Assembly: GCA_009842205.1 (NCBI GenBank) | Contig: VYFX01000011.1 | Coordinates: 181,791 to 245,790, forward strand | Direction of reading: 5' to 3' | From: Paracoccaceae bacterium | Lineage (GTDB): Bacteria > Pseudomonadota > Alphaproteobacteria > Rhodobacterales > Rhodobacteraceae | Length of the DNA stretch: 64,000 nucleotides | Shown here: positions 44,001-52,574 of the stretch, piece by piece | Layout of the letters: every line of letters begins with the position of its first letter | Numbering within the stretch: position 1 is the stretch's first letter | The notes under the pieces: model-generated | Told to the model about the DNA's origin: nothing | The model's database searches: none | The model's input: only the letters and a program-made list of their open reading frames with translations | Made by a program: the position numbers and the translations under genes

Positions 44001-44448
44001 TGAACATGCCATCAGGAAATTCAGGGACACCCACAAGAGTGAAATGATGACATTGGCCTCGCAGATCTTCTCCAAAATCAGTTGCGGGAACTACAAGTCT
44101 CTTGGTACCACTATGGAAAAGAGCAAGGAGATATTGACGGTGGAACCGAAGGAGGGAGGGACCATGTTTTCCCAGGACCTTTCGAAGGGTACCAGGTTTC
44201 AACTATACCTTGCTCTCCGTATAGCGGGCTTTTATGAAATCATAAAAAGCAACCAGTCAGCACCCTTTCTAGCCGATGACATACTGGAAACCTTTGATAA
44301 CGAAAGGACTGCCGAAGCCTTACAGGTTCTGGAGGAGATGGGTAAAAGATGTCAGGTGATTTACTTTACCCACCACGAACATATTCTGGATATAGCTAGG
44401 AAGGTTTGCCCAAACGTTAAAATCCACACCCTGGAACCAACCACCTGA
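41017..44448 (+). CDS. SMC-like ATPase, YhaN/SbcC-like partner of the exonuclease
   Basis: The 1143-residue product has Walker A in the AAA_27-type setting (DFHIIFGLNESGKTTSLEAW, residues 29-48). A very long coiled-coil middle (about residues 150-990) is rich in Glu, Lys and Leu. The C-terminal half-ATPase has signature DLSKGTRFQLYLALRIAG and Walker B PFLADDILETFDNERT. It should dimerise and drive the nuclease partner on DNA ends. It lacks the zinc-hook CxxC of Rad50/SbcC, as is usual for YhaN. The pair may serve DNA repair or defence. Confidence 0.88.
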   Translation: MRLNKLHMSKYGMFSGKVLDFGERASGLPDFHIIFGLNESGKTTSLEAWLDFLFGIKRGSPYGFKHSTAMEIQATLEKENNLVEYKRIKKAKDSLLDLDDEIVPESVLNALLGGYTRPDYEILFTANDQTLEKGGNEILASKGDLGKLLFSASAGMADLSERLLELQQINDQFYRKGTTKNLLNQIKAELAELKGEWQEKDKVAADYKVLVSNYEEAQVNLELARENLGSFKTELVQVSRKIEALRWVTSLSSIQDELKDHKELPPPPQNWRTLLDGWGQEMIVTIGRLDQLSREILRMNNKLSESEIDETALDLESKVFKTKALEASYKSVIRDLPRRIANKDELSVEVANLTSRLGHEFNDVRSKLPDSATIGLIRDLMQENSGIEANYKSTEEELTKATEDMYALQAKLDQEGDLEQEVVTIESLLREIRKNDPRTLLQNTSRDILDAEGEIESGLHKLLPWKGDYRVLQDLNCPSKQEIGSKQKLFEETKRDFRESKGRKENLEQEIRKLESSLDEMDPETVTLENLAEARNRRENQWAKHKSTLDIVTAEQFEMAMRSDDQVTSRAAEQKASKVVRSDREAKIKELQDLLEVEKQKCQELEKEIERQIAARNGLFASIPGLESIQNTDEYIRWLDLRNETLGSVRKLQVLEARKKYYEEEENRFREDLSYALKEAKIDCKDHWNLETLISIAENLIERHKEIKSLQNQHLRAKVTHQARLNAFTEAKTNKSKWTEKWVRACQRTLFGESTVSAMKENITILDQLIPKVSELNSLMDRIEKMNADQNWFTQNVKELALKLGIEGDDVLQLWKSVEEHVQNNIKINNENRNIKADLENRLEEKQGLEEDLTRINKTIAEFGVLYGEKNLEEIKNCCIRAERFQELKSDEKKVLENIRETMGLPSKQEAVDQVMGLILSDLESEKGTLEIKLNECERELEERLSIQSQARRELETVSGDDSVARIKEQHENLLIDLQERVRSHLKNKYGIIALEHAIRKFRDTHKSEMMTLASQIFSKISCGNYKSLGTTMEKSKEILTVEPKEGGTMFSQDLSKGTRFQLYLALRIAGFYEIIKSNQSAPFLADDILETFDNERTAEALQVLEEMGKRCQVIYFTHHEHILDIARKVCPNVKIHTLEPTT

Positions 44449-44460
44449 TCAGGGAAGAAT

Positions 44461-45447
44461 TCATCCCCGCTGGTTCTCTTTTCTGGCCCTGAAGGCATTT
44501 AATGTCTTGCCAGTGGCAAAATCGTGCTTCGCCAGCACCTTCTGTATGGCCACCATGCATTCATCCCTTATTGCTTCGAGCTCCCTGACGGTTTTGCCTT
44601 CAGCTTGCTGATTGGTACCAAATTCAAATTTATCAAGCAAATCCTCGGTAAGTTCCGGCCCGTCCATGTTGCACCAGGGCATGGTAAGGGTCGGGCCGAA
44701 TTTTTCCATGAATTTTCTGGCCCCACCATCGCCTCCTGCCATCATGTAGAGTTGGTTCATACCCATGACTGCCCATCTTAGTCCCGGACCGTAAACAATA
44801 CTCTCGTCCAACTCCCTGGTTGTGGCCATACCCTCGTTGAGCATATGCAGGATTTCACGCCACATGGCTTCTTGAAGGCGATTGGCTATATGAGCAGGAA
44901 CCTCTTTGTTGACCATCAGCACTTGCATGCCAATATCCTCATAGAATTCCCGGGCTATGTCTTTTGCTTCTTCAGAGGTCAATTTACCTCCCACGATTTC
45001 GACCAGCGGACAGAGATAAACGGGATTGAACGGATGTCCCACGATAAATCGTTCCGGATGTTTCAAATCTTTTTGAAGGTCAGTAGGCAGAAAGCCCGAA
45101 GTACTTGAGGAAATTACCACTTCTTGGCGTGTTACCTCTGATACGGGCAGGAGAGCCTTTGTTTTCAACTCCTCGATTTCAGAAACGCTCTCCTGGATAA
45201 AATCGGCCTTTTCAGCCATTTCTTGGGGATTGGTGGTGAATTCCAGCTTTCCCGGGGGCGGCAAGGGTATTCCCTCGGTCAACAGAGAAAGGGCCTGTCT
45301 GGAATTGTCAATGGAATCCCGCAACCATTTTTCCATGGCCGGGTCAAAATCTGCTGCGATTACATTTACCCCACAATGAATGGCTCTGGCGGCCCAACCG
45401 CCACCAATGACACCTGTACCAAGTAGTCCGAGTGTTTTTACGTTCAT
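44461..45447 (-). CDS. L-carnitine dehydrogenase-like / 3-hydroxyacyl-CoA dehydrogenase family protein
   Basis: The 328-residue product has the Rossmann motif LGLLGTGVIGGGWAARAIHC and the hydroxyacyl-CoA dehydrogenase core (ERFIVGHPFNPVYLCPLVEI, HIANRLQEAMWREILHMLNE). The GWAARA variant and length are typical for L-carnitine 3-dehydrogenases (CdhA/LcdH), which make 3-dehydrocarnitine with NAD. A hot-dog thioesterase gene ends two bases upstream; in many bacteria these two are adjacent or fused. The BKACE enzyme that cleaves dehydrocarnitine is not in the window. A general 3-hydroxyacyl role is the alternative. Confidence 0.78.
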   Translation of the reverse strand: MNVKTLGLLGTGVIGGGWAARAIHCGVNVIAADFDPAMEKWLRDSIDNSRQALSLLTEGIPLPPPGKLEFTTNPQEMAEKADFIQESVSEIEELKTKALLPVSEVTRQEVVISSSTSGFLPTDLQKDLKHPERFIVGHPFNPVYLCPLVEIVGGKLTSEEAKDIAREFYEDIGMQVLMVNKEVPAHIANRLQEAMWREILHMLNEGMATTRELDESIVYGPGLRWAVMGMNQLYMMAGGDGGARKFMEKFGPTLTMPWCNMDGPELTEDLLDKFEFGTNQQAEGKTVRELEAIRDECMVAIQKVLAKHDFATGKTLNAFRARKENQRG

Positions 45448-45449
45448 GA

Positions 45450-45953
45450 TTATTGCTCCCGCTTTTTGTTGTTGATATCGAGTTTTCTGGAACGATGCAT
45501 CAAGCCTGCAAGATACTCGGCTGGAACGATCCTTGATTGCAGTTCACGGTAGATTGTATCAGGAAAGGGTTCGGCCTTGGGAGTTCCTCTTTGGGATACA
45601 TTCAATTGCATGCTTTCACAAATGGCCACCAACTCGCCGGCTGAATGCATTTTCTGGTAAAGGTGAATTCTTTTAGCGTCAGAATTCAGAACGAAGGTTT
45701 GAATATCGAGTTCGGCAAACATCTTTACTTCCAAAAGGAAATAATTATGAAACTCCAGGGCATAGACAGTATTTCGTTCCCGTTTTCGGTATTCAGCTCC
45801 CAAACCGGTTTCTTCCTGGAACTTGTCCACGGCCAGGCTGAAGGCCAGTGAATAAAATGAATCACGCATGTGATCATTATAATCAACCCAATGTGGATGA
45901 ACTTTTGTCTGGTAGGTTGATGCCAGGGGAATTACTGAATCGTCTTGTTTCAT
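45450..45953 (-). CDS. hot-dog-fold thioesterase, likely betainyl-CoA-thioesterase-like
   Basis: The 167-residue product has the 4HBT pattern: VHPHWVDYNDHMRDSFYSLA near the N-terminus (the usual VxPxWVDYNGHM), then EFHNYFLLEVKMFAELDIQT and HLYQKMH. In carnitine degradation a thioesterase of this type (CdhB) hydrolyses betainyl-CoA to glycine betaine. The tight link with the carnitine-dehydrogenase-like gene supports this. ATG at 45953 is preferred (GAG a few bases upstream); a start at 45986 would add 11 residues. Confidence 0.75.
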   Translation of the reverse strand: MKQDDSVIPLASTYQTKVHPHWVDYNDHMRDSFYSLAFSLAVDKFQEETGLGAEYRKRERNTVYALEFHNYFLLEVKMFAELDIQTFVLNSDAKRIHLYQKMHSAGELVAICESMQLNVSQRGTPKAEPFPDTIYRELQSRIVPAEYLAGLMHRSRKLDINNKKREQ

Positions 45954-46041
45954 TTTAAACTCGCTTTTTCTGATCCCTTTGACCAATAATTATTCTCGCT
46001 AGAAGAAGGTAATAATTTTGGTGTTTCAATCTTTGGTGGAT

Positions 46042-46827
46042 TTATTTTGATGTTTCAATTCCTGAAAACGGATCCGGATCATAGGTTACCTTCTTCAGAT
46101 AGAGACCTTCGGGTGGGGCCAATGGCCCACATTCCTGGCGATTTCTTGCTTCCAGGATTGTTTTGACATCTCGTGGTCCAAGATTTTTCATACCAACCTT
46201 GACTAAAGTTCCAACAATGCTTCTTACCTGCTTGTGCAGAAAACTGGGTGCCTCAAGTATGAATATGTATTCCTTGCCTGAAGGACTCAAGCTACTGTCA
46301 ATTTGTATGTTATTCATTGTCTTTACAGGGGATAAGGCTTGGCAGTGGGCAGAACGAAAGGTTGTAAAATCATGTTTGCCCATGAGATAGGACGCACCCT
46401 TGGTCATACCTGCCAGATCCAGATCCTTGTAAATGTGCCAAGCCAGACCGTTTTCGAAGACAAGAGGAGAAGATCGTACGATTACCCTATAGAGATAAGT
46501 CCTTTCGACAGCTGAAAATCGGGCATGAAAATCCTTATCCACTTCACTTGCCTTCAGGACAGCTATCCTGGATGGTCTCAGATTGGCATTTATGGCAGCC
46601 TTGAGGGTTTCGGGCGACCAATCCTTTTTCAAATCAAAGTGGATGACCTGTCCCAAGGCATGTACACCCGTATCTGTTCTGCCCGCAGCAGTAATATGAG
46701 GTAAATCGCCTTCAAGCTTGCGAATTGCATTCTCAATGGTTTCCTGAACGGAAGATTGTGATTTCTGCCTTTGCCAACCACAATAGGCCTCACCGTTATA
46801 CTCAACTACCATTGCAAATCGAGGCAT
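46042..46827 (-). CDS. truA: tRNA pseudouridine(38-40) synthase TruA
   Basis: The 261-residue product has the TruA signatures: VVEYNGEAYCGWQRQKSQSS at the N-terminus, the catalytic Asp in AAGRTDTGVHALGQVIHFD, and SFLHKQVRSIVGTLVKVG near the C-terminus. It modifies uridines 38-40 of tRNA anticodon arms. An AGGTGG ribosome binding site precedes the ATG. It is probably monocistronic. Confidence 0.95.
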   Translation of the reverse strand: MPRFAMVVEYNGEAYCGWQRQKSQSSVQETIENAIRKLEGDLPHITAAGRTDTGVHALGQVIHFDLKKDWSPETLKAAINANLRPSRIAVLKASEVDKDFHARFSAVERTYLYRVIVRSSPLVFENGLAWHIYKDLDLAGMTKGASYLMGKHDFTTFRSAHCQALSPVKTMNNIQIDSSLSPSGKEYIFILEAPSFLHKQVRSIVGTLVKVGMKNLGPRDVKTILEARNRQECGPLAPPEGLYLKKVTYDPDPFSGIETSK

Positions 46828-47074
46828 GAGTCCACCTAAAATTCCTTCTGAAATGTTTTACAATAACCTGTAAAGTTCATACGATGGCCTCTTCGTGGTT
46901 GAAAATTATTATGTAATCCCATTTAGTATAAGTTTCTTTTTTGTCTTCACTATCCTTAACGAACATAAATCGTCATATTCGTATTTAGTAATCAACCCTC
47001 AATCTCAATCCATGATTTAAACAGATTCCTGAAGGCTTGAAAGTTACATTTTCCCTAAGCGTAGGTAAAAACAA

Positions 47075-50014
47075 ATGAGTACCCAAACCGTAGATTATAA
47101 ATCTTCCCTTCGATTACCGAAAACCACATTCCCTATGCGGGCAGGGCTGCCCCAAAAGGAACCTGGCATATTATCGGGTTGGGATGAGATTGGAATTTAT
47201 GATCAATTGCGTGAAAAGAAGGGCAGGGAAACCTTCATTCTTCATGATGGGCCTCCTTACGCCAATGGTCACCTCCATATCGGTCATGCGTTGAACAAAG
47301 TCTTGAAAGATTTTGTTGTGCGGTCGCAACAACAAATGGGTAAGGATTCAAGATATGTTCCGGGTTGGGATTGCCATGGACTGCCAATTGAATGGAAAGT
47401 AGAGGAGAATTACCGGGAACGCGGTATTTATAAAGAGGATGTCTCGATTTTGGACCTGAGGAGGGAGTGTCGGGAGTTTGCCAAAAACTGGATAAACATT
47501 CAAAGACTGGAGTTTTGTCGGCTTGGTGTGATAGGAAAATGGAATGATCCCTATTTGACCATGGATTACCATGCTGAAGCGGTCATTGCCGAGGAATTCA
47601 TGAAGTTTCTCATGAATGGAACGCTGTATCAGGGTTCAAAACCCGTTTTATGGTCAACAGTGGAGAAAACCGCTTTGGCCGAGGCTGAGGTGGAGTATGA
47701 GGATCATACCAGCCAATCGATATGGGTCAAGTTTCCTGTTGACACGATACTTTCCAAGGGTTTGGCGAAGGCTGGCATACCTGAAGAAACATCTGTAATC
47801 ATCTGGACAACAACAGCTTGGACACTTCCTTCCAACAAGGCAATCTGCTTTAATCCGACTATAACCTATTCACTCTTTGAGGTGACTGAAGCACCTGAAG
47901 ACAATTGGTTTCGCGAGGGTGAGTATTTTCTTTTGGCCGATAACCTGATGGAAGAAACAGCCAAGGTTTCGAGAATTACAGCTTACCGAAAGATCAAAAC
48001 CGTTTCATCTGGTGAACTGGGTCAACTGGTATGCGAACATCCTTTTCGGGGAATGGTATCGGAGCAGGAACCTGATGTTAACAGATGGGATTACCCTGTA
48101 CCGCTGTTGTCTGGTGATCACGTTACTGACGAAGCTGGGACAGGATTCGTGCATACGGCACCTTCACATGGGGACGATGACTTCATGATTGCCAGAAAGC
48201 ACAACCTCCACATGACGCACAATGTCAATGAGGATGGAAGGTTTAGATCCTCCCTCCCCATTTTTGGAGGATTGGATATTTTCAATTCCAATGGCAAGGA
48301 AGGTGCTGCCAATAATATCATAATAGCCAACCTGATCACCAAGGGAAAACTGGTAGCCAGACGAAAACTGGTCCATTCCTATCCTCACAGTTGGCGTTCC
48401 AAGGCTCCGCTGATCTACCGGAACACACCCCAGTGGTTCGTTGCAATTGACAAGGATGTTGATGATAACCAATCCGGGGAGGGTACGACAATCCGGGAGA
48501 GAGCCCTCAATGCAATCAACCACAAGGTAAATTGGACACCTCAATCTGGCCAAAACCGAATTAATTCCATGCTCGAAAAACGTCCTGATTGGGTACTTTC
48601 TAGACAAAGAGCCTGGGGTGTTCCCCTTACCTGTTTCATTAAGAAGGGAGCCAATCCGGAAGCCAAGAACTTTTTACTCAAGGATCAGAGGGTCAATGAC
48701 CGGATTTCGGCTATGATCAAAGAAGGTGGAGCCGATACATGGTATGAGGAAAATACAAAGGAAAAGATACTTGAAGGTCTCTACAAGTCAGAAGATTACG
48801 AACAGGTAACGGACATTCTGGACGTATGGTTTGATTCCGGGTCGACTCATGCTTTCGTTTTGAGGGACCGTGATGATGGAAGTCACGATGGCATGGCTGA
48901 TTTGTATCTTGAAGGAACCGATCAACACCGTGGCTGGTTTCAATCTTCCCTATTGCAATCCTGTGGAACCAACGGAAGAGCACCTTATAGAGGGGTGTTG
49001 ACTCACGGATTCACGCTTGATGAAAAGGGCAAGAAAATGTCCAAATCATTGGGCAATACAGTATCTCCCGAAGATTTGGTCAAGAAACATGGTGCGGATA
49101 TACTTCGCCTTTGGGTGGCCCAGTCTGATTACACCTCTGATCTGAGGATAGGTCCCAATATCCTTCAAACTGTTATTGACAGTTACCGACGATTAAGAAA
49201 TGCATTCAGGTTCATTCTTGGGAATTTACATGACACCAGTGAGGTGGAGGAAATTGACTGGACAACCATGCCTGATCTGGAGCGGTGGGTCTTGCATCGG
49301 ATTTCCGAATTGGATGAAACGGTCAGAAAGGGTTATGCCGAGTATGATTTCCGGGGTGTATACTCTGAAATCTTCAATTTCCTGAATTCCGATTTATCAA
49401 GGTTCTATTTTGATATCAGAAAGGATTCCCTTTATTGTGGATATCCCGAGAGCCAACAATATATGGCGACTCTGAAGGTTCTGGACATGCTGTTCAATTT
49501 TCTGACAACTTGGCTGGCGCCCATATTGCCTTTTACCATGGAGGAAATATGGCAATCTCGCAATCCTTCGTCTTCAGATTCAGTTCACTTACATGATTTT
49601 CCGCAGGTCGAACCTGGTTGGCGAAATGACAATCTTGCCAAAAAGTGGAATAAAATCCGGGAGGTTCGCAGGGTTGTCAATGCAGAAATCGAAAATCAGC
49701 GTGTAGCCAAGGTCATCGGTTCGAGTCTGGAAGTTCATCCCAGAATCCTTGTTGAAGATGAAGAGCTTTACAATCTGCTGATGTCCGTACCCTTGGATGA
49801 TATTTGCATCACCTCTCAAATTGATGTTGTGAAGGTATCTCCAGAGGGGAATAAATCAGAGACAGAGGGCAACAATGGTTTCAGGGTTGAATTCAACCTT
49901 GCGAAAGGGGACAAATGCCAGCGGTGTTGGAAAATACTGCCGGGAGTAGGATCATTCTTTCATCAAGGTGTTTGTGGAAGATGTGATGAGGTTCTAACTC
50001 TGCTTGAGACTTAA
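47075..50014 (+). CDS. ileS: isoleucyl-tRNA synthetase
   Basis: The 979-residue product has all class I hallmarks: HIGH-type motif PPYANGHLHIGHALNKVLKD, the editing domain (VIIWTTTAWTLPSNKAICF, GTGFVHTAPSHGDDD), KMSKS in DEKGKKMSKSLGNTV, and a C-terminal zinc site (CQRCWKILPG, CGRCDEV). It charges tRNA-Ile. The length is slightly above the usual 930-950. ATG at 47075 lies 12 bases after a weak GTAGG-type site. It stands alone between truA and ychF. Confidence 0.97.
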   Translation: MSTQTVDYKSSLRLPKTTFPMRAGLPQKEPGILSGWDEIGIYDQLREKKGRETFILHDGPPYANGHLHIGHALNKVLKDFVVRSQQQMGKDSRYVPGWDCHGLPIEWKVEENYRERGIYKEDVSILDLRRECREFAKNWINIQRLEFCRLGVIGKWNDPYLTMDYHAEAVIAEEFMKFLMNGTLYQGSKPVLWSTVEKTALAEAEVEYEDHTSQSIWVKFPVDTILSKGLAKAGIPEETSVIIWTTTAWTLPSNKAICFNPTITYSLFEVTEAPEDNWFREGEYFLLADNLMEETAKVSRITAYRKIKTVSSGELGQLVCEHPFRGMVSEQEPDVNRWDYPVPLLSGDHVTDEAGTGFVHTAPSHGDDDFMIARKHNLHMTHNVNEDGRFRSSLPIFGGLDIFNSNGKEGAANNIIIANLITKGKLVARRKLVHSYPHSWRSKAPLIYRNTPQWFVAIDKDVDDNQSGEGTTIRERALNAINHKVNWTPQSGQNRINSMLEKRPDWVLSRQRAWGVPLTCFIKKGANPEAKNFLLKDQRVNDRISAMIKEGGADTWYEENTKEKILEGLYKSEDYEQVTDILDVWFDSGSTHAFVLRDRDDGSHDGMADLYLEGTDQHRGWFQSSLLQSCGTNGRAPYRGVLTHGFTLDEKGKKMSKSLGNTVSPEDLVKKHGADILRLWVAQSDYTSDLRIGPNILQTVIDSYRRLRNAFRFILGNLHDTSEVEEIDWTTMPDLERWVLHRISELDETVRKGYAEYDFRGVYSEIFNFLNSDLSRFYFDIRKDSLYCGYPESQQYMATLKVLDMLFNFLTTWLAPILPFTMEEIWQSRNPSSSDSVHLHDFPQVEPGWRNDNLAKKWNKIREVRRVVNAEIENQRVAKVIGSSLEVHPRILVEDEELYNLLMSVPLDDICITSQIDVVKVSPEGNKSETEGNNGFRVEFNLAKGDKCQRCWKILPGVGSFFHQGVCGRCDEVLTLLET

Positions 50015-50122
50015 GATTAGGCCTATGCTTTTACAATCGGAACAGCTACAAGGTGGCCAATCTATCAATATCCTGAACTAGGGTTTGTTGGTGATTGATT
50101 GAGCCAAAGGCACATCATTGGC

Positions 50123-51220
50123 TTATACATTGAAAAGAAAGTGAAGGATGTCCCCATCCTTGACCTCGTAGGCTTTCCCTTCGGTTCTGATTTTACCCGA
50201 ATTACGAGCCTGTTGATAACCACCACAGGAGATGAATTCCTCGAATGATATTGTTTCTACCCGGATGAAACCCCGCCGAAAATCTTCGTGTATTACTGCA
50301 GCAGCATCCGCTGCATTGGTCCCTTTTGGAATGGTCCATGCCCGGGTTTCCTTTGGACCTGTTGTAAAATAGGTAATCAGTCCCAAGAGGGAATATCCCT
50401 TCTGTATCAGGCGGTCAAGTCCTGAGCTGTCAAGTCCCATTTCGGTCAGGTATTCCTGTTCTTCTTCAGCGCTCAGCTGGCTGATTTCCTCTTCGATCTG
50501 GGCTGAAACCAGAACGGTATTTGCGTCATGCTTCCGGGCGTATTCTTCAACTTGGGCAGAGTAATTGTTGCCCTCCCTGAGAGAATTCTCATCAACATTG
50601 CAAACATAGAGAAAGGGTTTGGACGTAAGCAATTTCAGCCTGTACCATAATTTCGTATCTTCCTCATCAAGACCCGTTGGCTTGGCATGGATACCTTGTT
50701 CAAGTTTTTCCTGGGCCAGCTCCAACAATCCATCAATTTTCAATGATTCCTTGTCACCACCCCTGATTTTTCTAACTAACCGGGATCTTTGTCTTTCTAT
50801 GGATTCCAGATCGGCCAGCATCAGTTCCGTTTCGATGGTTTCGATATCCCTCAAGGGATCAACTTGGCCATCAACATGGACGATATTGTTGTCATCGAAA
50901 CAACGAACCACATGAGCCAGCGCATCAACTTCCCTTATGTTACCTAAAAACTTGTTTCCCAACCCTTCCCCCTTGGAAGCACCCTTAACCAGACCAGCTA
51001 TATCGACAAAGGTTGTCTTGGCCTGGATTATCTGTTTGGATTTTTCAAAACGGGCTATTTCTGCCAATCGGGAATCGTTGACCGGAACCTCTCCCAAATT
51101 GGCTTCAATGGTACAAAAGGGATAATTCTCGTTTTGAGCAGATGCCGTATGGGTCAGGGCATTGAAAAGGGTTGATTTGCCCACATTCGGCAAGCCGATA
51201 ATTCCAGTTCTGAAACCCAC
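50123..51220 (-). CDS. ychF: redox-regulated ribosome-associated ATPase YchF (OLA1 family)
   Basis: The 365-residue product has the Obg-like G1 motif GIIGLPNVGKSTLFNALTHT, the G2/G3 region TTFVDIAGLVKGASKGEGLG and the C-terminal TGS domain (LGLITYFTTGPKETRAWTI; VKDGDILHFLFNV). YchF binds ATP rather than GTP and interacts with ribosomes. The start is GTG at 51220, with GGGGTAGAGA upstream. It is usually next to pth in alphaproteobacteria; here pth is 3.5 kb away on the other strand. Confidence 0.96.
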   Translation of the reverse strand: MGFRTGIIGLPNVGKSTLFNALTHTASAQNENYPFCTIEANLGEVPVNDSRLAEIARFEKSKQIIQAKTTFVDIAGLVKGASKGEGLGNKFLGNIREVDALAHVVRCFDDNNIVHVDGQVDPLRDIETIETELMLADLESIERQRSRLVRKIRGGDKESLKIDGLLELAQEKLEQGIHAKPTGLDEEDTKLWYRLKLLTSKPFLYVCNVDENSLREGNNYSAQVEEYARKHDANTVLVSAQIEEEISQLSAEEEQEYLTEMGLDSSGLDRLIQKGYSLLGLITYFTTGPKETRAWTIPKGTNAADAAAVIHEDFRRGFIRVETISFEEFISCGGYQQARNSGKIRTEGKAYEVKDGDILHFLFNV

Positions 51221-51301
51221 TCTCTACCCCATTGAAATTAACATTGATAAGGGGTAATTATATGGAGATCAGAATATGAATTTTAAGTCTAGGGGATCGT
51301 C

Positions 51302-51709
51302 ATGAAAATAAATCATTACCTGTTCTATGATGGCAATTGCGAAGAAGCATTTAAATGGTATGCAAAGATCTTCGGTGTAGATAATTTATACATGCAGAGA
51401 TTTAAGGATATACCTGGCGAAAGCCCATTCTCAAAGGATATGGACGACAAAGTAATGCATGTTGCCTTGTCCTTGGAAGGAGGCTGCTTGATGGGATCAG
51501 ACGATCTTACTGAAAATTACCAAGAACCAAGAGGAATGGCCGTTTCGTTGAATTTTGAAAATGTTGAGGAAGCCCGTGACATTTTTGAGAAACTGTCTGA
51601 AGGCGGAACGGTGACAATGAAATTTGAACCAACCTTCTTTTCCCCGGGATTTGGGGTATTGAAGGATAAATTCGGAATACCCTGGATGGTAAATACGGAG
51701 ATGGAATAA
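51302..51709 (+). CDS. VOC-family protein, PhnB-like
   Basis: The 135-residue product has the PhnB-like glyoxalase/VOC pattern ([38 protein letters not shown], and [20 protein letters not shown]). Members bind metals poorly and their substrates are mostly unknown; some are mistaken for 3-demethylubiquinone methyltransferases. It precedes trpA by 16 bases and may be co-transcribed with it. No specific role is assigned. Confidence 0.85.
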   Translation: MKINHYLFYDGNCEEAFKWYAKIFGVDNLYMQRFKDIPGESPFSKDMDDKVMHVALSLEGGCLMGSDDLTENYQEPRGMAVSLNFENVEEARDIFEKLSEGGTVTMKFEPTFFSPGFGVLKDKFGIPWMVNTEME

Positions 51710-51725
51710 GCTGGGAAAGAGTCCG

Positions 51726-52523
51726 GTGTCTAGATTAACTTCAAAGTTTGATCAACTACGATCCAACAACCAAAAGGCCTTTATTGCCTACATAATGGCA
51801 GGTGATCCCAATCTGGAATATTCTCGGAAAGTGCTGGAGGGGTTGCCCAGTGCAGGTGTTGATATCATTGAATTGGGGATTCCTTTTACGGACCCGATGG
51901 CAGATGGTCCAACCATACAATTGGCAGGCCAAAGAGCGCTTGCAGCTGGCCAAACGGTGTCCAAAACACTATCCATGGTCAAGGACTTCCGAAAAACCGA
52001 GAATGAAACCCCAATTATCCTGATGGGTTATTACAATCCCATTTATAGCTATGGAGTCGAGAGATTTATCAAGGAATCGGTCGAAATTGGTGTTGATGGC
52101 CTGATTATTGTTGATCTGCCACCGGAGGAAGACCAGGAATTGTGTATACCCGCCAACGAAGCTGGTTTGAGTTTCATTCGCTTGGCAACTCCTACAACTG
52201 ATGACAAAAGACTTCCCCGTGTTTTGGAAAATACTAGTGGTTTTGTCTATTTTGTGTCCATTACCGGTATTACTGGTGCAAGGGCTCCGAAGCCCGAAGA
52301 AGTTGCACCGGATGTAGCTAGAATAAAAAAGGCAACCGATTTGCCGGTGTGTGTTGGTTTTGGAGTCAAAACTCCCGAGATGGCAAAGGCCATAAGCAAT
52401 ATTGCAGATGGAGTTGTGGTAGGTTCCTCAATCGTCAATTTGATTGGTGAGGAAAGACCTTTAAAAGAGGTTTTGGAGTTCGTTCAAAATCTGTCCGAAG
52501 GAGTAAATTCCCAAACAGTTTAA
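51726..52523 (+). CDS. trpA: tryptophan synthase alpha chain
   Basis: The 265-residue product has the TrpA signatures: [20 protein letters not shown], the catalytic Glu in [20 protein letters not shown] and the catalytic Asp in [11 protein letters not shown]. The phosphate-binding [12 protein letters not shown] is near the end. It cleaves indole-3-glycerol phosphate to indole for TrpB. The start is GTG at 51726. Unusually, it is 3.4 kb from trpB and on the opposite strand instead of directly after it. Confidence 0.96.
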   Translation: MSRLTSKFDQLRSNNQKAFIAYIMAGDPNLEYSRKVLEGLPSAGVDIIELGIPFTDPMADGPTIQLAGQRALAAGQTVSKTLSMVKDFRKTENETPIILMGYYNPIYSYGVERFIKESVEIGVDGLIIVDLPPEEDQELCIPANEAGLSFIRLATPTTDDKRLPRVLENTSGFVYFVSITGITGARAPKPEEVAPDVARIKKATDLPVCVGFGVKTPEMAKAISNIADGVVVGSSIVNLIGEERPLKEVLEFVQNLSEGVNSQTV

Positions 52524-52574
52524 TCCAGCCCCTGATTAAATTTGTTTCCTAATACACTGATGGAGTAGGATCAA

